A stretch of DNA of 64,000 nt from Arcobacter ellisii (GTDB taxonomy: Bacteria; Campylobacterota; Campylobacteria; Campylobacterales; Arcobacteraceae), in the NCBI RefSeq assembly GCF_003544915.1, contig NZ_CP032097.1:1798001-1862000 (forward strand), written 5' to 3'. Below are positions 18,392 through 26,966 of this stretch, one piece after another (the stretch's first letter is position 1; every line of letters starts with the position of its first letter). Under the pieces are notes generated by a model. It was not told the DNA's origin, made no database searches, and saw only the letters and a list, made by a program, of their open reading frames with translations. A program made the translations under genes and the position numbers.

Positions 18392-20616
18392 GAATCTTTA
18401 CCATTAAACTCTTTAGCATCTGCTTGTTCAATAATTTTTTTAGAAATCTCTAAAGTTTGTTGAGCAATATTATTTGCTTCAGAAGCACTTTGTGCATTTA
18501 TTTGTGTTATTTGGTCTAGGTTATTAACAGCATCATTTATTTGAACCATACCTGTTGCTTGTTCTTTGCTAGCAAGTGTTACGTTATCAATTAACTCTAA
18601 AGTTGTAGAAATATTTTTATTTAAGTCACTAAATCCTTCTATCATATCAGCAGCAATATCTTTACCTTCTTGAGTTTTTCTTTGAGCATTTTCAACTAAA
18701 TTTTTAATTTGTTTAGCAGCTTCTGCACTTCTACTTGCAAGTGTTCGCACTTCTCCAGCAACAACGGCAAATCCTTTTCCTGCTTCTCCAGCTGTTGCTG
18801 CTTCAACGGCAGCATTTAGTGAAAGAATATTTGTTTGGAAGGCAATTTGGTCGATTACTGTAATTGCTTCTGTAATTGCTGTTGTTTGAGCATTTATCTC
18901 TTCCATTGAAAGAACTGTTTTATTTGCAAGACTTTGACCTACTGTGATTGATTCTTTTACTTTATTTCCAAAGTTTGCCATTCTTATTGTTGTTTGATTA
19001 TTATTTGTAATATTTGAAGTAATCTCTTCAAGTGAAGCTGCTGTCTCTTCTAATGAAGCTGCTTGAGAGTTTGCAGCAGTTGCAATTCCTTGCATATTTT
19101 TACTTAGTGTATTTGCATTATTACTTAAAACCATTCCTATTCTTTTATTTTCTAATAGAGTTTGAGTAATAACTTCACCTAAAATATTTACATCTTTTTC
19201 AAGTTCTTTAATAATCCCTTCAAGATTATTTTCTGCTAATTTTGGTCTAAAATCTAGTTTTGAATAAGAAGTTAAAACTTTTAAAATATTTGTAACATTA
19301 CTATTTAAAGTTTCTAACATTTCATTAATAATATTTTTTAACTCATTTAACGATGGATTATTTGAACCAAGTTCAATTTTTGCGTTTAAATGCCCTTTAT
19401 TAATCAGATTTGTAACTCTAATTGTATCAGCAATTAAAGCTCTATCTTTTTGAATATTTGCTTTTGTCTCTTCAATATTTTTATTTATAATTCTTGACAT
19501 CATTCCTAATTCATCATCTGATTTTACTTTTATTAGTTCAATATCATCTTTTTCAAAATTAATAAATGCAAAGAAATTTTCAACTCCTCTTTTAACTGAA
19601 TCAACATCAATTAAAATCGTAAAGGCAATTGTTCTTGCTAAAATCATAGTTAAAGCTATACCAAAAGCACTTAATATTCCAAAAATCAACATATTTTTAT
19701 TTGCTGTACTTAACTCTTTTTCAATTGCTATAATTAAACCTTCTGAAAGATAATTTTCCACTTTTTTTAATAAATTGATTTTGTCAGTTATTGTTTTAAA
19801 CCAATATCCTGCATCAATATTAAAATCAGAATCTTTTCCACTAAATAAAGCAACTTTTCTCATTTTTTCTACTTCTTCAACCGAAGTATCTTTCATCGTA
19901 GTGTTATAAAAATCAACAGTATCTTTTGAACTAACTTTTACAAATGAATCCATATATGCATTTTGTTCAGCAACTAATGTATAAAATTTTGTTTTTAATT
20001 CTAAATCAAAAGCATTTTTAGCAAAAGTATTTGTACCAACTGCTCTTTCAAGACCAGCTCGCTCTTTTGATAATAAAAAGTTCATATATGAAACTAATTT
20101 TTGAGAAATTTCTGCATTATTTGATAACTTAGTAATAACACCAATTACATTTAGTAACAATTTATTCATCTCTGTATAATATCCAATTGCAATAGGTGCA
20201 TTAATAGATAAATTATTTACGTTATTTCTAATATTTGATAAATCTTCAAGCTTTTTAAGACCACTATTTAGGTTTTCTAAAAAATCTTGATTATATGCAT
20301 TTTTATCAAAAGATGCTAAAAAATTATTCAATTCTGATATTTTTCCATCTGTATCTACTCTTTGATTTGGAAGTTCCGTTTTAAACTTTTCACCTTTACT
20401 TCCTAAAAATCCTGCTGTCATACCTCTTTCTTTTTGTGTTTCATGTACTAATGCACCAATCTTAGTTGAAAGTTCTACAACCTTATCTAAAGATTTTAGA
20501 TTTCTTGAATCACTAAACGAATCATAAGCTAATTTCGCATCTAATAATATTACTACTGTTAATGGAATCAACATTATTAAAATTAGTTTCTGCTTTATTG
20601 ATAATTTTGAAAGCAT
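18379..20616 (-). CDS. Methyl-accepting chemotaxis protein with NIT sensor domain
   Basis: A 745-residue chemoreceptor. After a first membrane helix (about residues 10-27), the periplasmic part begins with HETQKERGMTAGFLGSKG, the signature of the NIT domain, which is described as a nitrate/nitrite sensor. A second membrane helix lies near residue 310, then HAMP-like helices and the cytoplasmic signalling domain with the conserved hairpin tip QTNILSLNAAVEAATAGEAGKGFAVVAGEVRTLA. There is no CheR-binding pentapeptide at the C-terminus. The start at 20616 is chosen for its AAAGGAG site; an open frame continues 57 codons upstream without such a site. The ligand is inferred from the NIT domain only. 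Confidence 0.9.
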   Translation of the reverse strand: MLSKLSIKQKLILIMLIPLTVVILLDAKLAYDSFSDSRNLKSLDKVVELSTKIGALVHETQKERGMTAGFLGSKGEKFKTELPNQRVDTDGKISELNNFLASFDKNAYNQDFLENLNSGLKKLEDLSNIRNNVNNLSINAPIAIGYYTEMNKLLLNVIGVITKLSNNAEISQKLVSYMNFLLSKERAGLERAVGTNTFAKNAFDLELKTKFYTLVAEQNAYMDSFVKVSSKDTVDFYNTTMKDTSVEEVEKMRKVALFSGKDSDFNIDAGYWFKTITDKINLLKKVENYLSEGLIIAIEKELSTANKNMLIFGILSAFGIALTMILARTIAFTILIDVDSVKRGVENFFAFINFEKDDIELIKVKSDDELGMMSRIINKNIEETKANIQKDRALIADTIRVTNLINKGHLNAKIELGSNNPSLNELKNIINEMLETLNSNVTNILKVLTSYSKLDFRPKLAENNLEGIIKELEKDVNILGEVITQTLLENKRIGMVLSNNANTLSKNMQGIATAANSQAASLEETAASLEEITSNITNNNQTTIRMANFGNKVKESITVGQSLANKTVLSMEEINAQTTAITEAITVIDQIAFQTNILSLNAAVEAATAGEAGKGFAVVAGEVRTLASRSAEAAKQIKNLVENAQRKTQEGKDIAADMIEGFSDLNKNISTTLELIDNVTLASKEQATGMVQINDAVNNLDQITQINAQSASEANNIAQQTLEISKKIIEQADAKEFNGKDSVRV

Positions 20617-20746
20617 TGGAACTCCTTTTGTCATTTTAGACCTATTATAGCCAAAAAAAATGTTATTTTTCTTTTTATTAAAAAAAGCAAGTGCTATATA
20701 TTTTTTTTGTATACTTCCCCTAAAAAACAACAAAGAAAATTGAAAA

Positions 20747-21559
20747 ATGAAAATAGAAGAAAATTTTTTAGATTTAATATCACACAATAATAATTTAAAC
20801 CAAGAACAATTTAAAATTTTAGGTCTAGTTCCTGAAAGTGAAGATTGGAAAGAGTTAGCTTTAGAAAAAGAAGTATCAAAAAATGATATGAATTTACTTA
20901 TGCTTTTAAAAGGAAATTTTTCACATAAAGCTCAAGAACAAATAATCAAAAATTATCATATGGTTTTAGAATTTAATAGTATAAAAGCAAAAGTTTACTC
21001 ACCTAAAAAAGAAGAAATAAAAATAGAAAATGAAGTAAATGAAGAGGAAGAACACATAAAAATCTATTGTGATGGAGCATGTTCTGGAAATCCTGGAAAT
21101 GCTGGAAGTGGACTTGCAATTTATTCAAATAAAAAAAATCCCGTTTTATTATATGGTGCATATGAAGAAGAAGGAACAAATAATATAGCAGAGTTAAATG
21201 CTTTACATCAAGCATTAACTATTGCTTCACAAACTTCTAGTGAAAATATTATCTCAATATTTTCAGACTCAAAATATGCAATTGATTGTATTACAACTTG
21301 GGCATATAGTTGGAAAAAAAATGGTTGGACTAAAAAAGGTGGAGAAATAAAAAATCTTGAACTTGTTCAAGAAGCTCACTATTTATATGAAAAACTAAAA
21401 AATAAAATTGAAATTATTCATGTAAAAGGTCACGCAGGAATCGAAGGAAACGAACTTGCTGATAGAATGGCAGTTTATACAATAAAAGCTAAAAACAAGG
21501 ATTTTGCTTTTTACTCTTATAATAAAATTGAAGAGGTTTTAGCTCTAAAATCTTATTAA
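20747..21559 (+). CDS. rnhA: Ribonuclease H type 1 with unusual N-terminal extension
   Basis: A 270-residue protein whose residues 103-265 form an RNase HI domain that cuts RNA in RNA-DNA hybrids. The four metal-binding acids are visible: Asp in IYCDGACSGNPG, Glu in NNIAELNALHQAL, Asp in SIFSDSKYAIDC and Asp in HAGIEGNELADRMA. The first ~100 residues are helical and charged, and do not look like the usual hybrid-binding domain; this part ends in a Glu/Lys-rich linker. A TATACT promoter box lies near 20710, ahead of the ATG at 20747. It is divergent from the chemoreceptor gene. Confidence 0.9.
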   Translation: MKIEENFLDLISHNNNLNQEQFKILGLVPESEDWKELALEKEVSKNDMNLLMLLKGNFSHKAQEQIIKNYHMVLEFNSIKAKVYSPKKEEIKIENEVNEEEEHIKIYCDGACSGNPGNAGSGLAIYSNKKNPVLLYGAYEEEGTNNIAELNALHQALTIASQTSSENIISIFSDSKYAIDCITTWAYSWKKNGWTKKGGEIKNLELVQEAHYLYEKLKNKIEIIHVKGHAGIEGNELADRMAVYTIKAKNKDFAFYSYNKIEEVLALKSY

Positions 21560-21622
21560 TATAATTTTGAGTGGCTTTTAGATATCATATAAATAATTAT
21601 TAAAAATAATCAAGGAACAAGA

Positions 21623-22591
21623 ATGATTGAGAAAAAAGGTTCAATTCTAACAGTTAGAGAAGATATAAAAGTTTTTGATTGTACTATCAGAGATGGTGGT
21701 TTAGTAAACAATTATCATTTTAGTGATGAATTTGTAAAAGCACATTACGAAACTTGCGTTGCTGCTGGTGTTGATTATATGGAAATTGGGAAAAACGTAT
21801 CTCCAACTATTATGAGTGAAGCTGAATATGGTCCTTGGAATTTCTGTAAAGAAGAAGATATTAGAAGAATTGTTGGTGAAAATAACACAAATATGAAAAT
21901 TGCTGTTATGAGTGATATTGGTAGAAGTTTAAAAGAAGAATTAAGACCAAAATCTGAAAGTGTTGTTGATATGATAAGAATTGCAACATATATTCATCAA
22001 ATTCCTGCAGCAATCGAATTAATCGAAGATGCACATGCAAAAGGTTATGAAACTACTGTAAATATTATGGCTATTTCAAAATCTTTTGATGATGAGTTAG
22101 ATGAAGTTTTAGCACAACTATCAAAAACACCTGTAGATGTTATTTATATTGCTGATAGTTTTGGTTCATTTTATCCTGAACAAATCAAAAAATTAACAGA
22201 AAAATATTTAAAAGTTGCACAAGAAACTGGAAAACAAATTGGAATTCATGCTCATAATAATCTTCAATTAGCATATGCAAACACTTTAGAATCTATGATT
22301 TATGGTGCTAGTTTCCTTGATGTTACAATCTCTGGATTAGGAAGAGGTGCTGGAAACTGTCCACTTGAATTATTAATTGGCTTTTTGAAAAATCCAAAAT
22401 ATAAATTAATGCCTGTATTAAAATTTATTGAAGAGTATATTGTACCACTAGAAAAAGAACTTGACTGGGGATATAGTATTCCATATATGTTAACTGGTCA
22501 ATTAAACGAACATCCAAGAGCTGCTATGAAAGCTAGAGATGAAAAAGATACAAACTATAGAGAATTTTATAGAAATTTATTAGTTGATTAA
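21623..22591 (+). CDS. HMGL-like aldolase (hydroxy-oxovalerate aldolase type)
   Basis: A 322-residue TIM-barrel enzyme of the HMG-CoA lyase/DRE superfamily. The signature metal and catalytic motif KVFDCTIRDGGLVN is at residues 15-28, and the second metal site QIGIHAHNNLQLAYAN lies near residue 215. GRGAGNCPLELL near residue 250 matches 4-hydroxy-2-oxovalerate aldolases. It lacks a separate regulatory domain. It probably cleaves or forms a C-C bond beside a 2-oxo acid. No aromatic degradation genes are nearby, so its substrate is open. An AAGGAA site precedes the ATG and a strong terminator follows. Confidence 0.8.
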   Translation: MIEKKGSILTVREDIKVFDCTIRDGGLVNNYHFSDEFVKAHYETCVAAGVDYMEIGKNVSPTIMSEAEYGPWNFCKEEDIRRIVGENNTNMKIAVMSDIGRSLKEELRPKSESVVDMIRIATYIHQIPAAIELIEDAHAKGYETTVNIMAISKSFDDELDEVLAQLSKTPVDVIYIADSFGSFYPEQIKKLTEKYLKVAQETGKQIGIHAHNNLQLAYANTLESMIYGASFLDVTISGLGRGAGNCPLELLIGFLKNPKYKLMPVLKFIEEYIVPLEKELDWGYSIPYMLTGQLNEHPRAAMKARDEKDTNYREFYRNLLVD

Positions 22592-22613
22592 AAAAGGGCT
22601 TTTGCCCTTTTTT
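22590..22613. terminator. Intrinsic terminator
   Basis: Arms AAAAAAGGGC and GCCCTTTTTT enclose a TTTT loop directly after the aldolase stop codon. A-runs and T-runs on both sides let it work for the aldolase gene and for the convergent YdhR-like gene. Confidence 0.85.
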
Positions 22614-22917
22614 ATAAAAAACTAGCTTTTGTAATTTTACTTAACTCTTCACTTACTTTAAAAATTTTTCCTCTTATATTTTTATATCCAAAACTCTCAA
22701 GTCTTTTTGTATGTTTATCTAAATATCTTTTTGCATCAGCTTCATTTGAAAATAGATAAATTCCACCTGCTTCTTTTGTTTCTTCATTTTCAGTCCAAAT
22801 TTTCCAAAGTAATCCCTCTTCATTTGATATATCTTTTGCTAAATCTACAAAAGCCTTTGAAAACTCTTCACCAAAAATTCCATCATGAGGAAAATCTACT
22901 TGTAAAAGATAATTCAT
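22612..22917 (-). CDS. YdhR-like putative monooxygenase
   Basis: A 101-residue ferredoxin-fold alpha/beta barrel protein matching the YdhR group: MNYLLQVDFP at the start, a middle with GLLWKIWTENEETKEAGGIYLFS, and DAKRYLDKHTKRLESFG. Members are dimers and are annotated as possible monooxygenases acting on aromatic substrates, without proof. The start at 22917 has a GGAG site six bases upstream; an in-frame TTG four codons earlier is rejected. The DoxX gene ends 47 bases upstream, so both may share a transcript. Confidence 0.8.
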   Translation of the reverse strand: MNYLLQVDFPHDGIFGEEFSKAFVDLAKDISNEEGLLWKIWTENEETKEAGGIYLFSNEADAKRYLDKHTKRLESFGYKNIRGKIFKVSEELSKITKASFL

Positions 22918-22964
22918 TTTTAACTCCAAAAATATTTTTTCAAAGTATACTCAAAACAAAATAA

Positions 22965-23375
22965 TTATCTTATTTCTTTAGTCAACTCATTTTGATAAAT
23001 AATAATTCCTACCAATATAAATACAATATTTTTTACAATATATTGACCAACTAGCGTAAACGCATAAGGAGCTTGAGTAAAACAGAACTCTGGTAATAAA
23101 AATAAAGGAGCAAATGTACAAACCATATGACCTAAAAAAATTATTGTTACAATTTTTGTGTAAAAACCACTTAAAAAACCAATCCCAATTGCTACTTCCA
23201 ACATAGCTAAAAGTTTTATGGATAAACTTCCATCTATCAAATTAAAAAACATAATATCGATTGTTTTTATAGCCAAATCTTCTGCTGGACTTAGTGTTGG
23301 AAAAAATTTCAACATTCCATACCATACAAAAATAATTCCCAATGACAAGCGCATTAACTTAATAGTATTTTGCAT
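22965..23375 (-). CDS. DoxX family membrane protein
   Basis: A 136-residue membrane protein with four hydrophobic segments. It matches the DoxX family through LSLGIIFVWYGMLKFFPTLSPAE near the start, then KLLAMLEVAIGIGFLSGFYTKI and a cysteine in LLPEFCFTQAPYAFTLVGQYIVKN. DoxX-like proteins are linked to redox stress or quinone chemistry, but this member's role is unknown. AAAAAGGGGA precedes the ATG. A Fur-box-like sequence lies 57 bases upstream, suggesting iron control of this gene and of the YdhR-like gene behind it. Confidence 0.8.
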   Translation of the reverse strand: MQNTIKLMRLSLGIIFVWYGMLKFFPTLSPAEDLAIKTIDIMFFNLIDGSLSIKLLAMLEVAIGIGFLSGFYTKIVTIIFLGHMVCTFAPLFLLPEFCFTQAPYAFTLVGQYIVKNIVFILVGIIIYQNELTKEIR

Positions 23376-23431
23376 TAAATTCCCCTTTTTATAAAAAGGT
23401 AGTTTAAAACATTTATTCTTTAATAAATATT

Positions 23432-23450
23432 AATAATGATTATCAATAAC
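23432..23450 (-). promoter_or_regulatory. Probable Fur box upstream of doxX
   Basis: The 19 bases AATAATGATTATCAATAAC match 15 of 19 positions of the classic Fur consensus GATAATGATAATCATTATC, counted by eye. The site lies between the end of the polymerase gene and the doxX start, in the promoter region of doxX. Confidence 0.55.
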
Positions 23451-23477
23451 TAATAGTTTTTATCATTTAATAATTTT

Positions 23478-24749
23478 TCAATCTCTTATTTCATATGCAC
23501 TTTTTACAATATCAACTCCATATTTAGTTCTTAATTTTTGCATTTGATTTGTCAATGATTGTTTTTTTAAATCCTTTTCATATTCAAAAAGATTATAAGT
23601 ATAATCATTTTGTTTTGCAAAATTAAAAACTGTAATATAAAGTTGAATTACCCCATGAGTTTTATGATTATCTGTTTTTTCAAATAGGTTTACCATTTGA
23701 TTTTTAAAATCCATTTCATTAAAAATCCTATTTACATTTATATAATTTTTTGATTTTATTTTATATTCATATCTGATTTTTATAGCATAAGTTAATGGAT
23801 TTACACCTTCTTTTTTTACTAAAAAACATAAATATCTACAAAGAATCATAACTCTTCTTTTTAATTCATCTCTATCAAAAATAACATCAAAAGTTCGCCC
23901 TATTCCAATTGATTTTTTTTCCCTTTCAATTGTTAATTTATTATCTCTGATTCCACAAACTCTGTTATACAAATCAATTCCTGGTTTTTTCCAAGAATAA
24001 AAAAGTTTTTGATTTTTTCTTATATCTCCTAAAGTTCTTATTCCATAACCTTTAAGTTTTTCTTGAAAACCTTTTCCTATTCCAGGGAATTCTCCAACAG
24101 GAATATCTCTTATAAAATTTGCTATATTATCAACACTAACATATTTTATACCATCTGGTTTTGCATATTCGGTTATTAGTTTTGAAAGATATTTTGTATT
24201 TGCAATTCCTATTGAAATTGGTAATTTCAACTCTTCATAAATCTTTTTTTTCAATCTATAAGCAAACTCAACTATTTCATTTTCATTTATATAACCTGTT
24301 ACATCACCAAAAAATTCATCTATTGAAAATTGTTCTACTAAAGGAATCTCTTTTATTAAAAGCTCTTTTAGTTTTGTTGATAAATCATGATACAAAGGAT
24401 AATTTGGAGGAAGCATTTTAAGTTTAGGGCAAAGGGTTAAAGCCTCATTTACACTCATTGCCGTTTTTACTCCAAATGCTCGTGCCTCATATGATGCTGT
24501 TGTTATTATTCCTCTGATTTTTCCATTTTCATCTACAAAATACTCTTTAAAACTTTTATGACCTTCATTTGTAAGTATGGTACTAACAAAAGCTCCACTA
24601 TTTGATGAGATTTTTCTAATCTCTTTTTTCGATGAAAATATATTTATATTACTTCGTCCTCCAACCGCAACTGGAATATGAAACAAACTATCATCTATAG
24701 TTCTGTGAGCAGAAACAAAAAAACAATCTATATCTAAATGTAAAAACAT
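23478..24749 (-). CDS. Y-family DNA polymerase (DinB/ImpB type) with insertion
   Basis: A 423-residue translesion polymerase. Catalytic acids are present in FLHLDIDCFFVSAH (Asp6 and Asp8) and QFSIDEFFGD (Asp and Glu near residue 150), and ITTASYEARAFGVKT matches the nucleotide-binding finger. A helix-hairpin-helix-like FPGIGKGFQEKLKGYGI occurs near residue 228. The C-terminal little-finger region is recognisable but diverged, and there is no obvious clamp-binding tail. Between VAVGG and the ASYEAR motif there are about 50 extra residues (SNINIFSSKKEIRK onward) that most family members lack. No umuD-like gene is adjacent. Confidence 0.85.
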   Translation of the reverse strand: MFLHLDIDCFFVSAHRTIDDSLFHIPVAVGGRSNINIFSSKKEIRKISSNSGAFVSTILTNEGHKSFKEYFVDENGKIRGIITTASYEARAFGVKTAMSVNEALTLCPKLKMLPPNYPLYHDLSTKLKELLIKEIPLVEQFSIDEFFGDVTGYINENEIVEFAYRLKKKIYEELKLPISIGIANTKYLSKLITEYAKPDGIKYVSVDNIANFIRDIPVGEFPGIGKGFQEKLKGYGIRTLGDIRKNQKLFYSWKKPGIDLYNRVCGIRDNKLTIEREKKSIGIGRTFDVIFDRDELKRRVMILCRYLCFLVKKEGVNPLTYAIKIRYEYKIKSKNYINVNRIFNEMDFKNQMVNLFEKTDNHKTHGVIQLYITVFNFAKQNDYTYNLFEYEKDLKKQSLTNQMQKLRTKYGVDIVKSAYEIRD

Positions 24750-24848
24750 AAAATGATTTTATAATATTTTTAAAAATAGTCTAAAATCTATTACAATTTG
24801 AAATATTTTCACTTAATAATTTATTTCCTTTTAAGATTAATAACTTAT

Positions 24849-24854
24849 TATAAT
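24849..24854 (+). promoter_or_regulatory. -10 box of the fccAB operon
   Basis: TATAAT at 24849-24854 lies 25 bases before the fccA ATG (24879), with AAGGAGAGAG as a strong ribosome site between them. Confidence 0.6.
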
Positions 24855-24878
24855 TTAATTATTTATTAAGGAGAGAGA

Positions 24879-25175
24879 ATGAAAAAAATTGCACTTTTAT
24901 TTGTCTGTATCTATAGTTTTTCAATAGCTGCAGAATATGATCCAATAAGAGGAGAAATGTTAGCACTTTCATGTGCTTCTTGTCATGGAACAGATGGAAA
25001 ATCTGAAGCAATAACTCCATATATTGCAGGTATGGGAAAAACAAGTTTATATCAGACTCTACTTGATTATAAAAATGGTAAAAGAACTGAAACTATGATG
25101 CAAAAGCATGTAAAAGGTTTTACAGATGAAGAGCTTGAACAAATTTCTTACTATTTTTCAAGCATAGAAAGATAA
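24879..25175 (+). CDS. fccA: Monoheme cytochrome c subunit of flavocytochrome c sulfide dehydrogenase
   Basis: A 98-residue periplasmic class I cytochrome c. A signal peptide (residues 1-18, ending SIAA) is followed by the single heme motif CASCH near residue 29. The sixth ligand is probably the Met of MGKTSL or TMMQKH. It has one heme, whereas the purple sulfur bacterial FccA has two. It would pass electrons taken from sulfide by FccB on to the respiratory chain. fccB follows 13 bases downstream in the same operon. Confidence 0.85.
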   Translation: MKKIALLFVCIYSFSIAAEYDPIRGEMLALSCASCHGTDGKSEAITPYIAGMGKTSLYQTLLDYKNGKRTETMMQKHVKGFTDEELEQISYYFSSIER

Positions 25176-25188
25176 AAAGGAAAATACC

Positions 25189-26472
25189 ATGATAAATAGA
25201 AGAAATTTTCATAAAATAGTATTAGGAGCAACAGCTTTATCATTTACAGCATGTAGCAATACATTTGAAGATATGTCAACACCTTCAAAAAACAAACAAA
25301 GAGTAGTAATTATTGGTGGAGGATTTGGTGGTGCAACAGCTGCTAAATATCTAAGAAGATTTTCACCTGATACAGAAATTATTTTAATTGAACAAAATAA
25401 AGAATATTATACTTGTCCATTTAGTAATACTGTAATTGCAGGAATGAATCCAATTGAATATATCAAACATGATTATAAAACATTAGAAAAAAAATATAAC
25501 ATAAAAGTAATCCATGAAAAAGTAAAAAAACTTGATGGAATTAAAAATAGTGTTATTTTAGAAAATGGAAATACTATCTCTTACACAAAAGCAATAGTTT
25601 CTCCAGGAATTGATTTTAAATATGAAAAAGGTTATGTACAAGGTTCAGAAGAGTATGCACCACACGCTTATAAAGCAGGAACTCAAACTGAAATCTTAAG
25701 AAAACAACTAGAAGAGATGAAAGATGGTGGTGTTTTTGTAATGGTTGTTCCAAAAGATCCTTTTAGATGTCCTCCTGGACCTTATGAAAGAGTTTCTCTT
25801 GTAGCACACTATTTAAAAACTAATAAACCTAATTCAAAAATTATAATTCTTGACCAAAAAAATAAGTTTTCAAAACAAGCTTTATTTCAAGATGGTTGGG
25901 AACAACTTTATGGTGATATGATAGAGTGGAGAAGTTCTGAATTTGGTGGAAAAGTAATCTCTGTTGACCCAATAAATAAAATAGTAACAACAGAAGATGA
26001 AAAAGTTAAAGCTGATGTTTTAAATTATATTCCAGAACAAAAAGCTGGTCAACTTGCTTTTGATTCAAAACTTGTAATGGGTGATTGGTGTCCTGTTAAT
26101 ACAAAAACTTTTGAATCAAAACTTGTAAAAAATGTTCATGTTATTGGTGATGCTTCAATGGCAAGTCCAATGCCAAAATCAGGTTTTTCTGCTAATTCTC
26201 AAGCAAAAATAGTAGCACTTCAAATTTCAAGAATTTTGAAAAATCAAGCAGTTATAAATCCTCCTAAACTTGCAAATACTTGTTATAGTTTAGTAGCTCC
26301 AAAATATGGTATTTCAATTGCTGCTGTTTATGAAGCTCACAGTGATAAAATAATTGCAGTAAAAGATGCAGGTGGATTAAGCCCACAAAATGCTGATGAA
26401 AGTTTTAGAGCTCAAGAAGCAGAATACGCAGTTGGTTGGTATAAAAACCAAATGTCTGACATTTTTAAATAA
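25189..26472 (+). CDS. fccB: Flavoprotein subunit of flavocytochrome c sulfide dehydrogenase
   Basis: A 427-residue periplasmic flavoprotein that oxidises sulfide. The N-terminus has a twin-arginine signal (RRNFHK) and SFTAC, a possible lipobox with Cys22. The FAD-binding VVIIGGGFGGATAAKYLRR is at residues 39-57. Three Cys known in FccB are present: Cys76 in YYTCPFSN (covalent FAD site in the family), and Cys194 (FRCPPGPYE) with Cys301 (GDWCPVN), the redox disulfide pair. FVHVIGDASMASPMPKSG-like text marks the second dinucleotide fold. It pairs with fccA. A SoxF role would look alike, but no sox genes are in the window. Confidence 0.9.
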   Translation: MINRRNFHKIVLGATALSFTACSNTFEDMSTPSKNKQRVVIIGGGFGGATAAKYLRRFSPDTEIILIEQNKEYYTCPFSNTVIAGMNPIEYIKHDYKTLEKKYNIKVIHEKVKKLDGIKNSVILENGNTISYTKAIVSPGIDFKYEKGYVQGSEEYAPHAYKAGTQTEILRKQLEEMKDGGVFVMVVPKDPFRCPPGPYERVSLVAHYLKTNKPNSKIIILDQKNKFSKQALFQDGWEQLYGDMIEWRSSEFGGKVISVDPINKIVTTEDEKVKADVLNYIPEQKAGQLAFDSKLVMGDWCPVNTKTFESKLVKNVHVIGDASMASPMPKSGFSANSQAKIVALQISRILKNQAVINPPKLANTCYSLVAPKYGISIAAVYEAHSDKIIAVKDAGGLSPQNADESFRAQEAEYAVGWYKNQMSDIFK

Positions 26473-26480
26473 TCTTCATT

Positions 26481-26508
26481 AAAGGTATTTACTTTTGTAA
26501 ATACCTTT
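26481..26508. terminator. Intrinsic terminator after fccB
   Basis: Arms AAAGGTATTTAC and GTAAATACCTTT enclose a TTTT loop and are followed by TTTTT on the plus strand, nine bases after the fccB stop codon. It may also serve the convergent gene at 26519. Confidence 0.85.
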
Positions 26509-26518
26509 TTTTATTATA

Positions 26519-26875
26519 TTAATAATCTAAAAAAGCATTATAAAGTTCATCAATAAAATATTCATAATCATCATTCCATTGATTTTCAATCATATTAATA
26601 GCTTCAGTTTCTGTTGAAGCACGTAAATGATTTCCTATAATTAAAGATTTTTTTGGTTTTATATTTAAGTAAATTTTGAGTAAATTGTTATATCCAACAA
26701 ATAAAAGTAATCTTTCAAAAGATATAACTTTATCTATATTTTCTTGTACATATTTATCAAGTGCGATTGAAATAAGCATATTTAGAAGTTTATTTCCCCA
26801 CATTATTTTATCATTCATAATTGGTTCAATATTTTTATGAATTTTTAGTAATCTTTCTTTATCTTCTATTATCAT
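26519..26875 (-). CDS. Hypothetical protein, 118 residues
   Basis: I do not recognise this protein. It is soluble, mostly helical, and contains one Trp-rich C-terminal stretch (NQWNDDYEYFIDELYNAF) with no Cys or membrane segment. It lies downstream of the formate dehydrogenase block on the same strand but is separated by 91 bases that hold a -10-like TAAAAT and a pair of direct repeats, so it probably has its own regulated promoter. The ribosome site is weak. Confidence 0.6.
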   Translation of the reverse strand: MIIEDKERLLKIHKNIEPIMNDKIMWGNKLLNMLISIALDKYVQENIDKVISFERLLLFVGYNNLLKIYLNIKPKKSLIIGNHLRASTETEAINMIENQWNDDYEYFIDELYNAFLDY

Positions 26876-26915
26876 TTTTTACTTCTTTTTTGAGTTACAA
26901 AATTTTACCTATTTT

Positions 26916-26935
26916 ATGTCACAAATAATGTCACA
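26916..26935 (-). repeat. Direct repeat in the promoter of the 118-residue gene
   Basis: ATGTCACA occurs twice (26916-26923 and 26928-26935), a 12-base period, as TGTGACAT on the coding strand of the downstream gene. It lies about 40-60 bases before the start codon, just upstream of a TAAAAT box, where a response regulator dimer would bind as an activator. The regulator is unknown. Confidence 0.4.
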
Positions 26936-26966
26936 TAGTAGAAAATAATTTTTTATTTTTATAAAA

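Noticed and set aside
18228-18431. A 67-residue minus-strand protein after the chemoreceptor gene
   Set aside because: It overlaps the chemoreceptor's end and terminator, has no ribosome site and a biased hydrophobic composition.
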